Below are positions 41,361 through 48,957 of a DNA stretch of 64,000 bases, piece after piece; position 1 is the stretch's first letter; every line of letters starts with the position of its first letter. Origin of the DNA: Hyphomicrobiales bacterium (GTDB lineage Bacteria; Pseudomonadota; Alphaproteobacteria; Rhizobiales; Rhizobiaceae); assembly GCA_900469625.1 (NCBI GenBank), contig UBXV01000034.1, positions 42,597 to 106,596 on the forward strand. The letters are read 5' to 3'. Under the pieces are notes generated by a model. The model worked only from the letters and a program-made list of their open reading frames with translations, searched no databases and was not told the origin of the DNA. The position numbers were made by a program, and so were the translations under genes.

Positions 41361-42422
41361 TCAGGCCCTCTCAGGGTTGGTGTTTCGGGCGACGGACGGG
41401 CTGGCCTCGTACCAGTCCTTGCTGCGGTTGACGATCCAGACGACGGACAGCATGACGGGAACCTCGATGAGAACACCGACGACGGTAGCCAGCGCTGCCC
41501 CGGAGTGAAAGCCGAAGAGCGAGATCGCCGCCGCGACGGCAAGCTCGAAGAAGTTGGAGGCGCCGATCAGCGCCGACGGCCCGGCGATGCAGTGCCGTTC
41601 CCCGACGGCCCGGTTCAAGAGATAGGCGAGCCCGGAATTGAAATAGACCTGGATGAGGATCGGCACCGCCAACATGATGATGATGGCCGGTTGCGCGATG
41701 ATCTGTTCACCCTGAAAACCGAACAGCAACACCAGGGTTGCCAGCAGCGCGACCAGCGACAGTGGCTGGAGTTTGGCCAGGAGCCTGTCGAGACCTGCGT
41801 TCGATCCCTTTGTCGTCAGCCGCCGCAGGATCTGGGCCACAATGACCGGGATCAGGATATAGAGGGCAACCGAGATCATCAGCGTGTCCCAGGGCACGGT
41901 GATTGCCGAAAGCCCGAGCAGCAGTCCGACAACAGGTGCAAAGGCGACAATCATGATCGCGTCGTTGAGCGCAACCTGGCTGAGCGTAAAATGCGGCTCA
42001 CCCTTGGTCAGGTTGGACCAGACAAAGACCATGGCCGTGCAGGGCGCCGCAGCAAGGATGATCAGGCCGGCGATATAGGCGTCGATCTGATCGGCGGGCA
42101 GCAGGGGGCGAAAAAGCCAGCCGATGAACAGCCATCCCAGCAACGCCATGGAAAACGGCTTTACCGCCCAGTTGATAAACAGGGTGACGCCGATACCGCG
42201 CCAGTAGCCACCGACCTTCGCCAGCGAACCGAAGTCGATCTTCAGGAGCATCGGGATGACCATGAGCCAGATCAGAAGGGCAACCGGGATATTGACCTTG
42301 GCAATTTCCATCGCGCCGATGGCCTGGAAGACATCGGGAAAGAGATGCCCAAGTGCGATCCCGACGACGATGCAGGCGAAAACCCAGAGGGTGAGTGTGC
42401 GTTCGAACAGCGACATCGTCAT
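41361..42422 (-). CDS. acr3: Arsenite efflux permease, ACR3 family
   Basis: A 353-residue membrane protein with about ten helices. AAPCTAMVFVWSNLTKGEPH contains the conserved Cys of ACR3 arsenite exporters, and LIGASNFFELAVAAAISLFG is the second family signature. The open frame continues to 42518 into arsR; ATG 42422 (or ATG 42416) gives the family length. It exports arsenite produced by ArsC. In the well-known S. meliloti ars operon an aquaglyceroporin (aqpS) takes this place, so this operon is the ACR3 variant. Confidence 0.93.
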   Translation of the reverse strand: MTMSLFERTLTLWVFACIVVGIALGHLFPDVFQAIGAMEIAKVNIPVALLIWLMVIPMLLKIDFGSLAKVGGYWRGIGVTLFINWAVKPFSMALLGWLFIGWLFRPLLPADQIDAYIAGLIILAAAPCTAMVFVWSNLTKGEPHFTLSQVALNDAIMIVAFAPVVGLLLGLSAITVPWDTLMISVALYILIPVIVAQILRRLTTKGSNAGLDRLLAKLQPLSLVALLATLVLLFGFQGEQIIAQPAIIIMLAVPILIQVYFNSGLAYLLNRAVGERHCIAGPSALIGASNFFELAVAAAISLFGFHSGAALATVVGVLIEVPVMLSVVWIVNRSKDWYEASPSVARNTNPERA

Positions 42423-42477
42423 GCGGCCCGGGTGTCGACGTTTGCCCGGAGGCGGGCGCCGAAAATTGTCGTCACCA

Positions 42478-42825
42478 TCAGGCGCCTCCGGCGGTGCAGC
42501 AGGGCGTGAGATCGGCAATTAAAGGCGCGCAGAGGTCGGCGTTGCCACCGCAGCAATCCTTGACCAGGAAGACAGTCAACTCACGCAATGCATCGAGATT
42601 GGCGCGATAGATGATCGACCTGCTCTGGCGCTCGCCGGTCACAAGCCCTGCCCGCGAGAGCGTCGCCAAGTGGGCGGACATGGTGTTTTGCGGTACCTCG
42701 ATCGCTCTCGCCAGTTCCCCGACTGGAAGGCCGTCGGGTTCGTGTCGGACCAGCAGGCGAAAGACGTCGAGACGGGTCGACTGGGCGAGGGCGGCGAGCG
42801 CCGAGATGGCTTCTGAATTATCCAT
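42478..42825 (-). CDS. arsR: ArsR-family metalloregulator
   Basis: A 115-residue winged-helix repressor (LPVGELARAIEVPQNTMSAH; SRAGLVTGERQSRSIIYRAN). The usual alpha3 arsenic-binding motif ELCVCDL is absent; instead Cys residues cluster at the C-terminus (KDCCGGNADLC and PCC), as in ArsR proteins with C-terminal As(III) sites. It is first in the operon arsR-acr3-arsC-arsH. A dyad and -35 box lie directly before the ATG. Confidence 0.92.
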   Translation of the reverse strand: MDNSEAISALAALAQSTRLDVFRLLVRHEPDGLPVGELARAIEVPQNTMSAHLATLSRAGLVTGERQSRSIIYRANLDALRELTVFLVKDCCGGNADLCAPLIADLTPCCTAGGA

Positions 42826-42827
42826 AC

Positions 42828-42859
42828 ATCCAGATTAATGGATATTATGATCTTGTCAA
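42828..42859 (-). promoter_or_regulatory. ars operon promoter and ArsR operator
   Basis: On the minus strand: TTGACA (42854-42859), 16-17 bp spacer, TAATCT/AATCTG (42831-42837). An inverted repeat ATCCATTAATCTGGAT (42828-42843) covers the -10 region. The ATG at 42825 is only about 6 bp past the -10 box, so the transcript is probably leaderless or has a very short leader. Confidence 0.6.
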
Positions 42860-43103
42860 TGGGAGTTGCTGCCGATCCGGTCAAGGTGACGGCTCAAATC
42901 CCGCCTCGTCGGCAGGCGATCTGGGGTTCACCGACGAAGCTGGTGCGTTCTCCCGGTTGGCAGGCGCCTGCCAATGCACCTTCTTTGCCTATCCCATCGC
43001 GTCCGAAAGGGGGAAATGCATGCGCCTCTGGAAAATTCCGCAGTCTTTCCCAATATCTGAAAAGTCATCTCAACCTGCTTTGATTTTGGAGGATCAGAGG
43101 CAG

Positions 43104-43346
43104 ATGGATCGGTATTTCCGTGACCTGGCAATCGATGAAGACCAACTGAAAATGCTCCAGCGCGTGTTCCGGCACGCCTGCTCCAGCAATGAACTGGAGC
43201 CGGAGAGCGACGAGGCGGATACGCTTGGTGCCTCGCTCATCCAGATCTTTCAGCGCGGAGTTCGCAGCGAGCTTGCGCTGATGCAGATGCTTGGAGGCAA
43301 TGAGCGCCGTATGGGCGTCAACGCACAGGATGACGCGCCAAGCTGA
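43104..43346 (+). CDS. Small hypothetical protein
   Basis: An 80-residue soluble protein (start at 43104 with GAGG 5 bp upstream; the frame is open further to 42957). It is helical in appearance, with DRYFRDLAIDEDQLKMLQRV and GASLIQIFQRGVRSELALMQ. No domain recognised. It resembles in size and composition the many small rhizobial proteins of unknown function. It stands between the divergent ars operon and the convergent sugar-binding protein gene, and is probably monocistronic. Confidence 0.65.
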   Translation: MDRYFRDLAIDEDQLKMLQRVFRHACSSNELEPESDEADTLGASLIQIFQRGVRSELALMQMLGGNERRMGVNAQDDAPS

Positions 43347-43496
43347 TGTCGCTCTCCGTTTGAGGCCCATGCGGCGACGAGCAGAATGATCCGCAGATAT
43401 GCCGACGTTTTGGTGGAGCGTTGGGCCAGCAGGAGCGGGCCACGGATGTCGTCATCCATGGTCCGCGGTTTTTCAACGTTTCAGGCGCCCTTACCC

Positions 43497-44429
43497 TTAC
43501 TGGTTCGCCTTGGCGTAATCCTTCATGTTCTCAGGCGTTACCAGTTCGAAGGGCACCCAGATATGGCGCTCGGTCTTTTCACCGCGCGCCAGTGCTACCG
43601 CTGCGTCCATGGCGGCGGCCCCTTGGGCAACCGCGTTCTGGAACACTGTTACATCGAGGTCGCCCTGTGCCATCGAGGCAAGCCCGTCCGGCGTCGCGTC
43701 GATGCCGGCAACGACCACTTTAGACATGTCCACCCCTGTCGACTTCATCGCCTGGATGGCACCGATCGCCATTTCGTCGTTGTTGGCGATGACGGCGTCG
43801 AACTTGTTGCCGGCCGACAGCCAGTTGGTCATGATGTTGGTGGCTTCGAGACGATCCCAGTTGGCGCTCTGTTCCTCGATCACCTTCATGCCCTTGCAAT
43901 CGTCGCTGGCGATGACGTCGTGGATGTCCTTGGTGCGGGTCAGCGAGGAATGGTTGTTCAACGGGCCCATCAGCACGAAGAGGTCACCCTTGCCGCCGAG
44001 CAGCTTGCAGACTTCCCTGGTCTGGATTGTGCCGGAATCGAGCTCGTTCGAGCCGACAAAGGCGGCCGTTTCCGGCAGGCTGTCGACGTCGGCGGGCGGA
44101 TGGTTCGCATAGACGACGGGGATCTTCGCCTCGGTCGCCAGCTTGGTGATCGCAGGTGTGCCGTCGCCGTCGACCGCGACGACGACGATGGCATCGACGC
44201 CGGCCGAAATCAGGTTCTGCACCTGATCAAGCTGGCGGCTCGGATCGTTCTGCGCGTCTTCGACCTGGACGGTGACCTTGTCGAGCTCGGCGGCACGGCT
44301 CTCCATCCCGCTGCGCAGGATCGTCAGGAAGGCGCTGTCAGAACGGGCAATGGCGATGCCGATGTTTTCGGCATGCGCGGTCGTTGCCGCGAGCGCGCAA
44401 ACGGCTGCGGAAATCAAAAGTCTCTTCAT
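43497..44429 (-). CDS. Periplasmic sugar-binding protein, RbsB/LacI type
   Basis: A 310-residue exported binding protein. Signal peptide MKRLLISAAVCALAATTAHA with cleavage before ENIG. The type I periplasmic fold is clear: VDAIVVVAVDGDGTPAITKL, IPVVYANHPPADVDSLPETA, VIANNDEMAIGAIQAMKSTG and VVAGIDATPDGLASMAQG. These are the sugar-cage motifs of ribose, inositol and related binding proteins. No ATPase or permease gene is near it in this window, so it is an orphan that must serve a distant transporter or a receptor. A large inverted repeat overlaps its promoter (44473-44511). Confidence 0.92.
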   Translation of the reverse strand: MKRLLISAAVCALAATTAHAENIGIAIARSDSAFLTILRSGMESRAAELDKVTVQVEDAQNDPSRQLDQVQNLISAGVDAIVVVAVDGDGTPAITKLATEAKIPVVYANHPPADVDSLPETAAFVGSNELDSGTIQTREVCKLLGGKGDLFVLMGPLNNHSSLTRTKDIHDVIASDDCKGMKVIEEQSANWDRLEATNIMTNWLSAGNKFDAVIANNDEMAIGAIQAMKSTGVDMSKVVVAGIDATPDGLASMAQGDLDVTVFQNAVAQGAAAMDAAVALARGEKTERHIWVPFELVTPENMKDYAKANQ

Positions 44430-44806
44430 CCCAATCCTCTCCCATGGTCCGAGCGCTCAGTGTGGCGCAAAGAATGAATGTTCTGATTTGTGAATAAATC
44501 AAACATTCATTCTATTGGCAAGGCGGTTCCAACCATTGGAAGAGATGCTGGAAGGGCGAAGCACGGCAAGTCGCGCCCACATCCCCCGAGCTGCCCGTCG
44601 CAGAACACAGGAGCGCATGTCGAGCGCCATGCGGCGACGGCACGCGGTGTCGTGACAATCCAAAAACCGACTGGCAGATCGACTGCGCTGGCCGCAGCTA
44701 TTCACCCTGCAAGTCAGGCTCGCGACAGGGAGCGGGCGGGTCGTGGGCGCTCAGCCACAGCCGCCGCTCGCTTTGCAGATGCGACGGCTCGATCCCGCCG
44801 TTGCCG
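44430..44806. other. Regulatory region of the orphan binding protein
   Basis: 377 bp between two leftward genes. The first 100 bp (to about 44525) are AT-rich and hold the promoter and inverted repeat described separately. The rest, 44526-44806, contains no supported ORF; it is the downstream region of the lectin-like gene, and no clear terminator was found in it. Confidence 0.55.
44473..44522 (-). promoter_or_regulatory. Promoter spanned by a long inverted repeat
   Basis: On the minus strand CTTGCC (44517-44522), a 17-bp spacer and ATTTAT (44494-44499). The inverted repeat has arms AATGAATGTTCTGATTT (44473-44489) and AAATCAAACATTCATT (44496-44511), pairing fully except for one bulged C, around GTGAAT. 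It covers the spacer, -10 box and likely start point. Confidence 0.6.
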
Positions 44807-45433
44807 TCAATTCGCGGCGAAGCAGTAAAAGAGCCCGTCGCCACCGGTCCCTTTGAAGGCTTCCTGGGTGCAGCCGCCGCGCGTGGCGTGCGAAGAATTC
44901 CACGATTTCGCCTCCGCGCTGTCGTTGAGGCCCGTTCGGTCACTATGGCCGACGATGGCTGCGTCATCGGTTCCGCTGAGCGTCCAGTTGCCGCAGGTTT
45001 CCGGCGCCGCGGTGCCGTCGGCCTTGGAGCCGGTGAGGATATCGTGCCGGTTCGGCGTGTCGCCGCGGCCGTTGATGACCTCACCCTTCTCGTTGAGCGC
45101 CGTCTGCTTGGTCAGATTGTTTTTGTCGCTGTGCAGCGTGGCGACATCGTCGGCGATCTTTTCGCCCTTGGCGTTGTACCAGGGGCCGGCCCCGATACGG
45201 TCCTTGGCATTTTCCGCATCGGTGGAGAGATAGGCCTTCCATGTCTTGCCGGTCGAACCGCTGGCGGTCGCCAGCGTGTTGCAGTAGGCGTCAGCCCCGG
45301 CAAGACCGCCGAGGTCGCCACCCTTGCCCGGGTTGGCGCTGGTGACGAAGAAACTCATCGTCGTCTCCTGGGCGTATGCCCCGGCGACCGAACAGGCCAG
45401 TGCGGCCGCGACAATTAGAAGTCTGCGTTTCAT
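44807..45433 (-). CDS. Secreted lectin-like protein
   Basis: A 208-residue exported protein. Signal peptide MKRRLLIVAAALACSVAGAYA, then a C-type-lectin-like/DUF1554-type domain starting MSFFVTSANPGKGGDLGGLA and containing ADAYCNTLA, TWKAYLS, PWYNAKGE and CGNWTLSGTDDAAIVGHSDR, ending FKGTGGDGLFYCFAA. The paired Cys residues are the likely disulfides. GGGAGGAAA upstream supports ATG 45433. Proteins of this type are frequent in Rhizobiales and probably act in the periplasm or on the cell surface; binding partners are unknown. It is downstream of the partner-switching cluster on the same strand, 246 bp away. Confidence 0.8.
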   Translation of the reverse strand: MKRRLLIVAAALACSVAGAYAQETTMSFFVTSANPGKGGDLGGLAGADAYCNTLATASGSTGKTWKAYLSTDAENAKDRIGAGPWYNAKGEKIADDVATLHSDKNNLTKQTALNEKGEVINGRGDTPNRHDILTGSKADGTAAPETCGNWTLSGTDDAAIVGHSDRTGLNDSAEAKSWNSSHATRGGCTQEAFKGTGGDGLFYCFAAN

Positions 45434-45679
45434 GGCGTTTCCTCCCGGTGCAGTTTGAACCGCGTGAAGCCTAGGGGCAGCCAGAACAGGAGTAAAATCG
45501 AAATCGTGTGATCCGGAGCGCATGGCCGGTGCCGGGTTTGCAGCTCCGCCAGTTGGGGACCGGCGCTATGTCCTCAGCCGAAGCATCGTCCGGCCGACAC
45601 GAACGAACCATCGGGTGTATTCGGCCGCGACGGCTGATCGCAGCCAGCATTCTGGTGCGGCGCCGTCGCGGATACTGGC

Positions 45680-46018
45680 TCAGTTCAGCCTGAGGTCGAT
45701 GCCCGGATGCAGCTTCTTCAGGTTGGGAAGCGATTTTGACTGCCACGGAACCTCAGACGTACCGCGCACGGTCAATTGCACGTTCGGTCGGTTGCGGGCT
45801 TCGATCGTCAGCTTTGCGAGCAGGTTGATCCCCGACGAGTTGAGGAACTGCAACTCGGCGAGATCGATCGTCATGCGTTCGGGCTCTGCTTCCAGCACCC
45901 CCATGGCGAGCGAAAAGATCGGGGCATATGCGTCGGTGCCCGGGAGCCGCATGGTTCCCTCGAAGTGGATGTCGTTACCTTCGGACCAAACGCGGTAGTC
46001 CTCGTCCTTGATTTCCAT
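45680..46018 (-). CDS. STAS-like phosphoprotein (slr1659-type)
   Basis: A 112-residue STAS-type protein. [20 protein letters not shown] (residues 49-68) is the strand-loop-helix that carries the phospho-acceptor serine of anti-sigma-factor antagonists (S61/S62 before G63). Length and fold resemble both STAS antagonists and the slr1659/SiaC-type effectors. ATG 46018 is preferred to the frame to 46132. It is the last gene of the cluster, 13 bp downstream of the GHKL ATPase. Expected role: phosphorylated by the GHKL protein, dephosphorylated by the SpoIIE phosphatase, and binding a downstream target in one of the two states. Confidence 0.85.
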   Translation of the reverse strand: MEIKDEDYRVWSEGNDIHFEGTMRLPGTDAYAPIFSLAMGVLEAEPERMTIDLAELQFLNSSGINLLAKLTIEARNRPNVQLTVRGTSEVPWQSKSLPNLKKLHPGIDLRLN

Positions 46019-46031
46019 ATTCACCTGCTCA

Positions 46032-46592
46032 TCAGTTCGAGATATCGGGGACGGGGATCGAGGCATAGGTCTCGAGTGCGATGCCGCCACCGTCGCCATT
46101 GGGTCCGAAAACCCAAGCGAAGCGAACGCCATAATCGCTCATCAAGGTTAAAAGACCAAGTCCAGATCCGCTCTTGCCGGCGCCAATCGCATTGGCCTCG
46201 ATGCGCTCGATCAAGAGGTCGCCGGGATCGCCGGTGGTGATCTCCGACAGAAGATCCTGGAAACGCGCCGCGGTCTCGCCGTCGACGACGTTCGACACCT
46301 TGGCACGGAAATTGTTGTCGTTGATGGACGCCTCGACCACGATGCCGCCGGCGGTGCGAAACTTGACCGCATTTTCGACCAGCTCGTTCGTCAGGTAGCC
46401 GATATTGTGGCGAACTTCCTTGTAGGCGTTGCGCGACCCTTTGTACCGGAGCGCAATCAGCTCGGCGACGAAATCAGAGGTAATGGCACAATGCTTCCAG
46501 CTCAGATTGAGTTGGCCATCATAAAGACGCAGCCGCGTCACGCTTTCGTTGGCGCCCCTTGTCAGGTCCGCCGGTCCGTAAAGAGTCGTCAT
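46032..46592 (-). CDS. GHKL-type ATPase/kinase (slr1658-like, SiaB-like)
   Basis: A 186-residue protein with a Bergerat ATP-binding fold. The N-box is [13 protein letters not shown] (N69, E70, N74) and the G2-type lid is [15 protein letters not shown] (142-155). It lacks a histidine-kinase dimerisation domain and is like the stand-alone serine kinases of partner-switching systems (RsbW, SpoIIAB, SiaB, slr1658). The predicted substrate is the STAS protein encoded 13 bp downstream. It starts 4 bp after the stop of the SpoIIE phosphatase gene. Confidence 0.85.
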   Translation of the reverse strand: MTTLYGPADLTRGANESVTRLRLYDGQLNLSWKHCAITSDFVAELIALRYKGSRNAYKEVRHNIGYLTNELVENAVKFRTAGGIVVEASINDNNFRAKVSNVVDGETAARFQDLLSEITTGDPGDLLIERIEANAIGAGKSGSGLGLLTLMSDYGVRFAWVFGPNGDGGGIALETYASIPVPDISN

Positions 46593-46596
46593 CCGT

Positions 46597-48957
46597 TCAC
46601 CTGTGTCTCATGACCACGAGGGTAATGTCGTCGTGTATTTTCTGCTTGCCGATATGCGCCATCAAGTCCTCGATGATGCCTGATTTCGCGTCTTCGGCAC
46701 TGTGTCCGTAAAACTGCCGGGCGCTGTTGCAGAGCCGTTCGATGCCAAACAGCTCGCCGGCCGCATTCTCCGCCTCCGTCACACCATCGGTGTGGAGGAT
46801 GATCATGTCGCCGCGCGAAAACGCGACCTCGCGCGTCGCGACGAAGCGCGAGATATCCGACTCCAACCCGATAGGCAGGCCCAGATCCAGCGTGTCGATG
46901 CGCTCCACTTCCTCGGCGTTGCGAACGATGATCAGCTCCTCGTGTTGTCCGGAAAGCGTGAGCCGACCTCCATCATAATCGAGGAATGCGAGGGAAAGAT
47001 GCTTGTCGGTGTTGGTGCGCACGATGTTCTTGTAGATCGCCCGGTTGAGGCGATTGAGGAACTGGTTGGGGTCCATGTCGCCGGCTTCCTGCAGGGCGCG
47101 CGCGACCGATTGCACCATCAGCATCAGCACGCCGCTCTCCAGCCCGTGGCCGGTGACGTCGCCGATGCCGATCTTCAGCCGCGTGCCGTCGCGCAGGACA
47201 TCGTAATAATCGCCGCCGACTTCGTCGGCAGGGCGCATATAGGCGGCGATCTCGAGATCGGCGATCTCGTCAAGCTCGCCGGCTTTCGGAAGCACCATCA
47301 TCTGGATCTGCCGGGCGACCGCCAGTTCGGCGCCGAGTCGCAGGTTCTCGCTGCGCAGCTGCGCGTTGAGGGCCGAGATCTGCTGGTTGGCTTCCTCGAT
47401 CTGTTTCGTGCGTTCCTCGACAAGATGCTCGAGGTTTTCGGTGTTGAAGCTGATCTCCGCCGCCATGCGGTTGAAGGCGATGCCGGCTTCGCCGACCTCG
47501 TCGCGCGTCGAGATCGGCACGCGCACGGAATAGTCCTTCGCCTGGATGCGTTTGGCGGCATCGGCAAGTGCGCTGATACCGGCGGTGACGCGTTTGGAGA
47601 TGCCGAACACCGCCGCCGTCACGAAGAGCAGGGACGCAAGCAGCGCCAGGATCTGGTAGGCGAGGATCCGGTTGGTTGCCTGCGAGATGCCGGCCTGGGC
47701 GGCAAACAGCGACGCGTAGATCTCCCGTTCCGGAACGACGATGCCGAGCGACATCGTCTCCTTGCGCACCGGCCCCGACATCCAGAAGTTTTCCGGCAGC
47801 AGCTGCTTCAAGAGGACGAGATAGGGGACCTTCTCGCCGCCTTCGTCGAGCATGACCCGTTGGATCACACCGTCCTGTCCGAGCGGCAATTGCGCGATGG
47901 CCGCCTGGGCACTCTTGCGCAACGACCGGTTCGCGCCGGTCACGCCCTGCGTGCCGGTTTCGCTTGACGTCTGCAGGCCGATCGTCTTCTCGCCGGCCGG
48001 ATTGATGGCCAGCACATTGCCATCGGACATCGCAAGGAAGCCGAAGCCGCTTTCGGCAACCTTGACGTTCTGGACCACCTCGGCCAGCTGGTCGAGCGTG
48101 ATGTCGGCGCCGGCAGCGCCCGCGACCGCCTTGCGGTCGCGCGACCAGAGCGGCTGGAAGAAGCTGACGATGAGCTTGCCGGTGATTGCGTCGGTATAGG
48201 GCGCCGTCTGGGTGACGTCATTGGGTACCGGCCTCAGGCTCGGATCCTTCGCCCATTGCTCCCAGGATTCGTAGATGCCGGGAAAGAAGAACGTCCAGAA
48301 TTCCGCCTGGTTATGGCCGGGATAGAGCCGATCGAAGGTCTGTGCCTGGTCCGTATAGGGCGCGGTCCTGAAAATCGGTCGCTCCTTGGGACCGATGTAG
48401 TACATCTGCAGCTTCGATCGGCCGCTTTCCAGCAGGCTCGGCGCGACCAGGTCGAGAACGGCGCTGTTTTCGATGTCGGCCTGGACGTCGGGACGCGGAC
48501 GGTGGTCCGGCCCCAGCAGATACCCCCAGACACTGACGACGGAGAGCGGGCCGGGCAGGTTCTGGGCCCAGCCGCCCTTTTCGTTGTAGACGGCGGTCAC
48601 CGCGCCCGGCGCGCCGCGGGCGAGCGCCTCGCCCACCTGCGATTTGCGAACCGGTCGGTCGATCTGCGACTGGAGAACGCCGGCGAGCGTTCCGACGTCG
48701 GTGTGGACCTGGCCGAGCAACAGGTTGACGCGAGCGGCGGTCGATTCCGCATAGGACCGCATGTAGTCCTGGTTGGCCTTCTGCAGGCCCTGGCCGACTT
48801 CGCTTGCCGCATCGCGCGACAGTCTCTGCACGTTCCAGAGGGCTAGGCCGCCGGTGACCAGAAGATCGAACAGCACCGCGCCGCCAACGACGAGCACGAA
48901 TTTCGCGCGAAAGGATCTCAAACCGAAGCGGGAGCTTGGTGCATTCTGTACATTCAT
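46597..48957 (-). CDS. Membrane SpoIIE-type PP2C phosphatase with Cache and HAMP
   Basis: A 786-residue receptor phosphatase. TM1 (AKFVLVVGGAVLFDLLVTGG) is near residue 20; a large periplasmic Cache-like sensor follows (WGYLLGPDHRPRPDVQADIE; VSFFQPLWSRDRKAVAGAAG); TM2 is QILALLASLLFVTAAVFGIS; then HAMP, a coiled coil (HLVEERTKQIEEANQQISAL) and the SpoIIE PP2C domain with metal-binding motifs EVGGDYYDV, GDVTGHGLESG, HTDGVTEA and HDDITLVV. The ATG at 48957 overlaps the upstream stop (ATGA). It should dephosphorylate the cluster's STAS protein(s) in response to a periplasmic ligand, as SiaA does in Pseudomonas. Confidence 0.92.
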   Translation of the reverse strand: MNVQNAPSSRFGLRSFRAKFVLVVGGAVLFDLLVTGGLALWNVQRLSRDAASEVGQGLQKANQDYMRSYAESTAARVNLLLGQVHTDVGTLAGVLQSQIDRPVRKSQVGEALARGAPGAVTAVYNEKGGWAQNLPGPLSVVSVWGYLLGPDHRPRPDVQADIENSAVLDLVAPSLLESGRSKLQMYYIGPKERPIFRTAPYTDQAQTFDRLYPGHNQAEFWTFFFPGIYESWEQWAKDPSLRPVPNDVTQTAPYTDAITGKLIVSFFQPLWSRDRKAVAGAAGADITLDQLAEVVQNVKVAESGFGFLAMSDGNVLAINPAGEKTIGLQTSSETGTQGVTGANRSLRKSAQAAIAQLPLGQDGVIQRVMLDEGGEKVPYLVLLKQLLPENFWMSGPVRKETMSLGIVVPEREIYASLFAAQAGISQATNRILAYQILALLASLLFVTAAVFGISKRVTAGISALADAAKRIQAKDYSVRVPISTRDEVGEAGIAFNRMAAEISFNTENLEHLVEERTKQIEEANQQISALNAQLRSENLRLGAELAVARQIQMMVLPKAGELDEIADLEIAAYMRPADEVGGDYYDVLRDGTRLKIGIGDVTGHGLESGVLMLMVQSVARALQEAGDMDPNQFLNRLNRAIYKNIVRTNTDKHLSLAFLDYDGGRLTLSGQHEELIIVRNAEEVERIDTLDLGLPIGLESDISRFVATREVAFSRGDMIILHTDGVTEAENAAGELFGIERLCNSARQFYGHSAEDAKSGIIEDLMAHIGKQKIHDDITLVVMRHR

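Noticed and set aside
44473..44511. Fourth copy of the BetI-like operator
   Set aside because: It contains TGAATG and ATTCA half-sites, but the spacing and centre differ from TTGAATGNNYGTTCA, and the long inverted repeat explains the symmetry better.
46702..47967. 421-codon plus-strand frame within the SpoIIE gene
   Set aside because: The reverse strand encodes all PP2C metal motifs; this frame shows none and has no ribosome-binding site.
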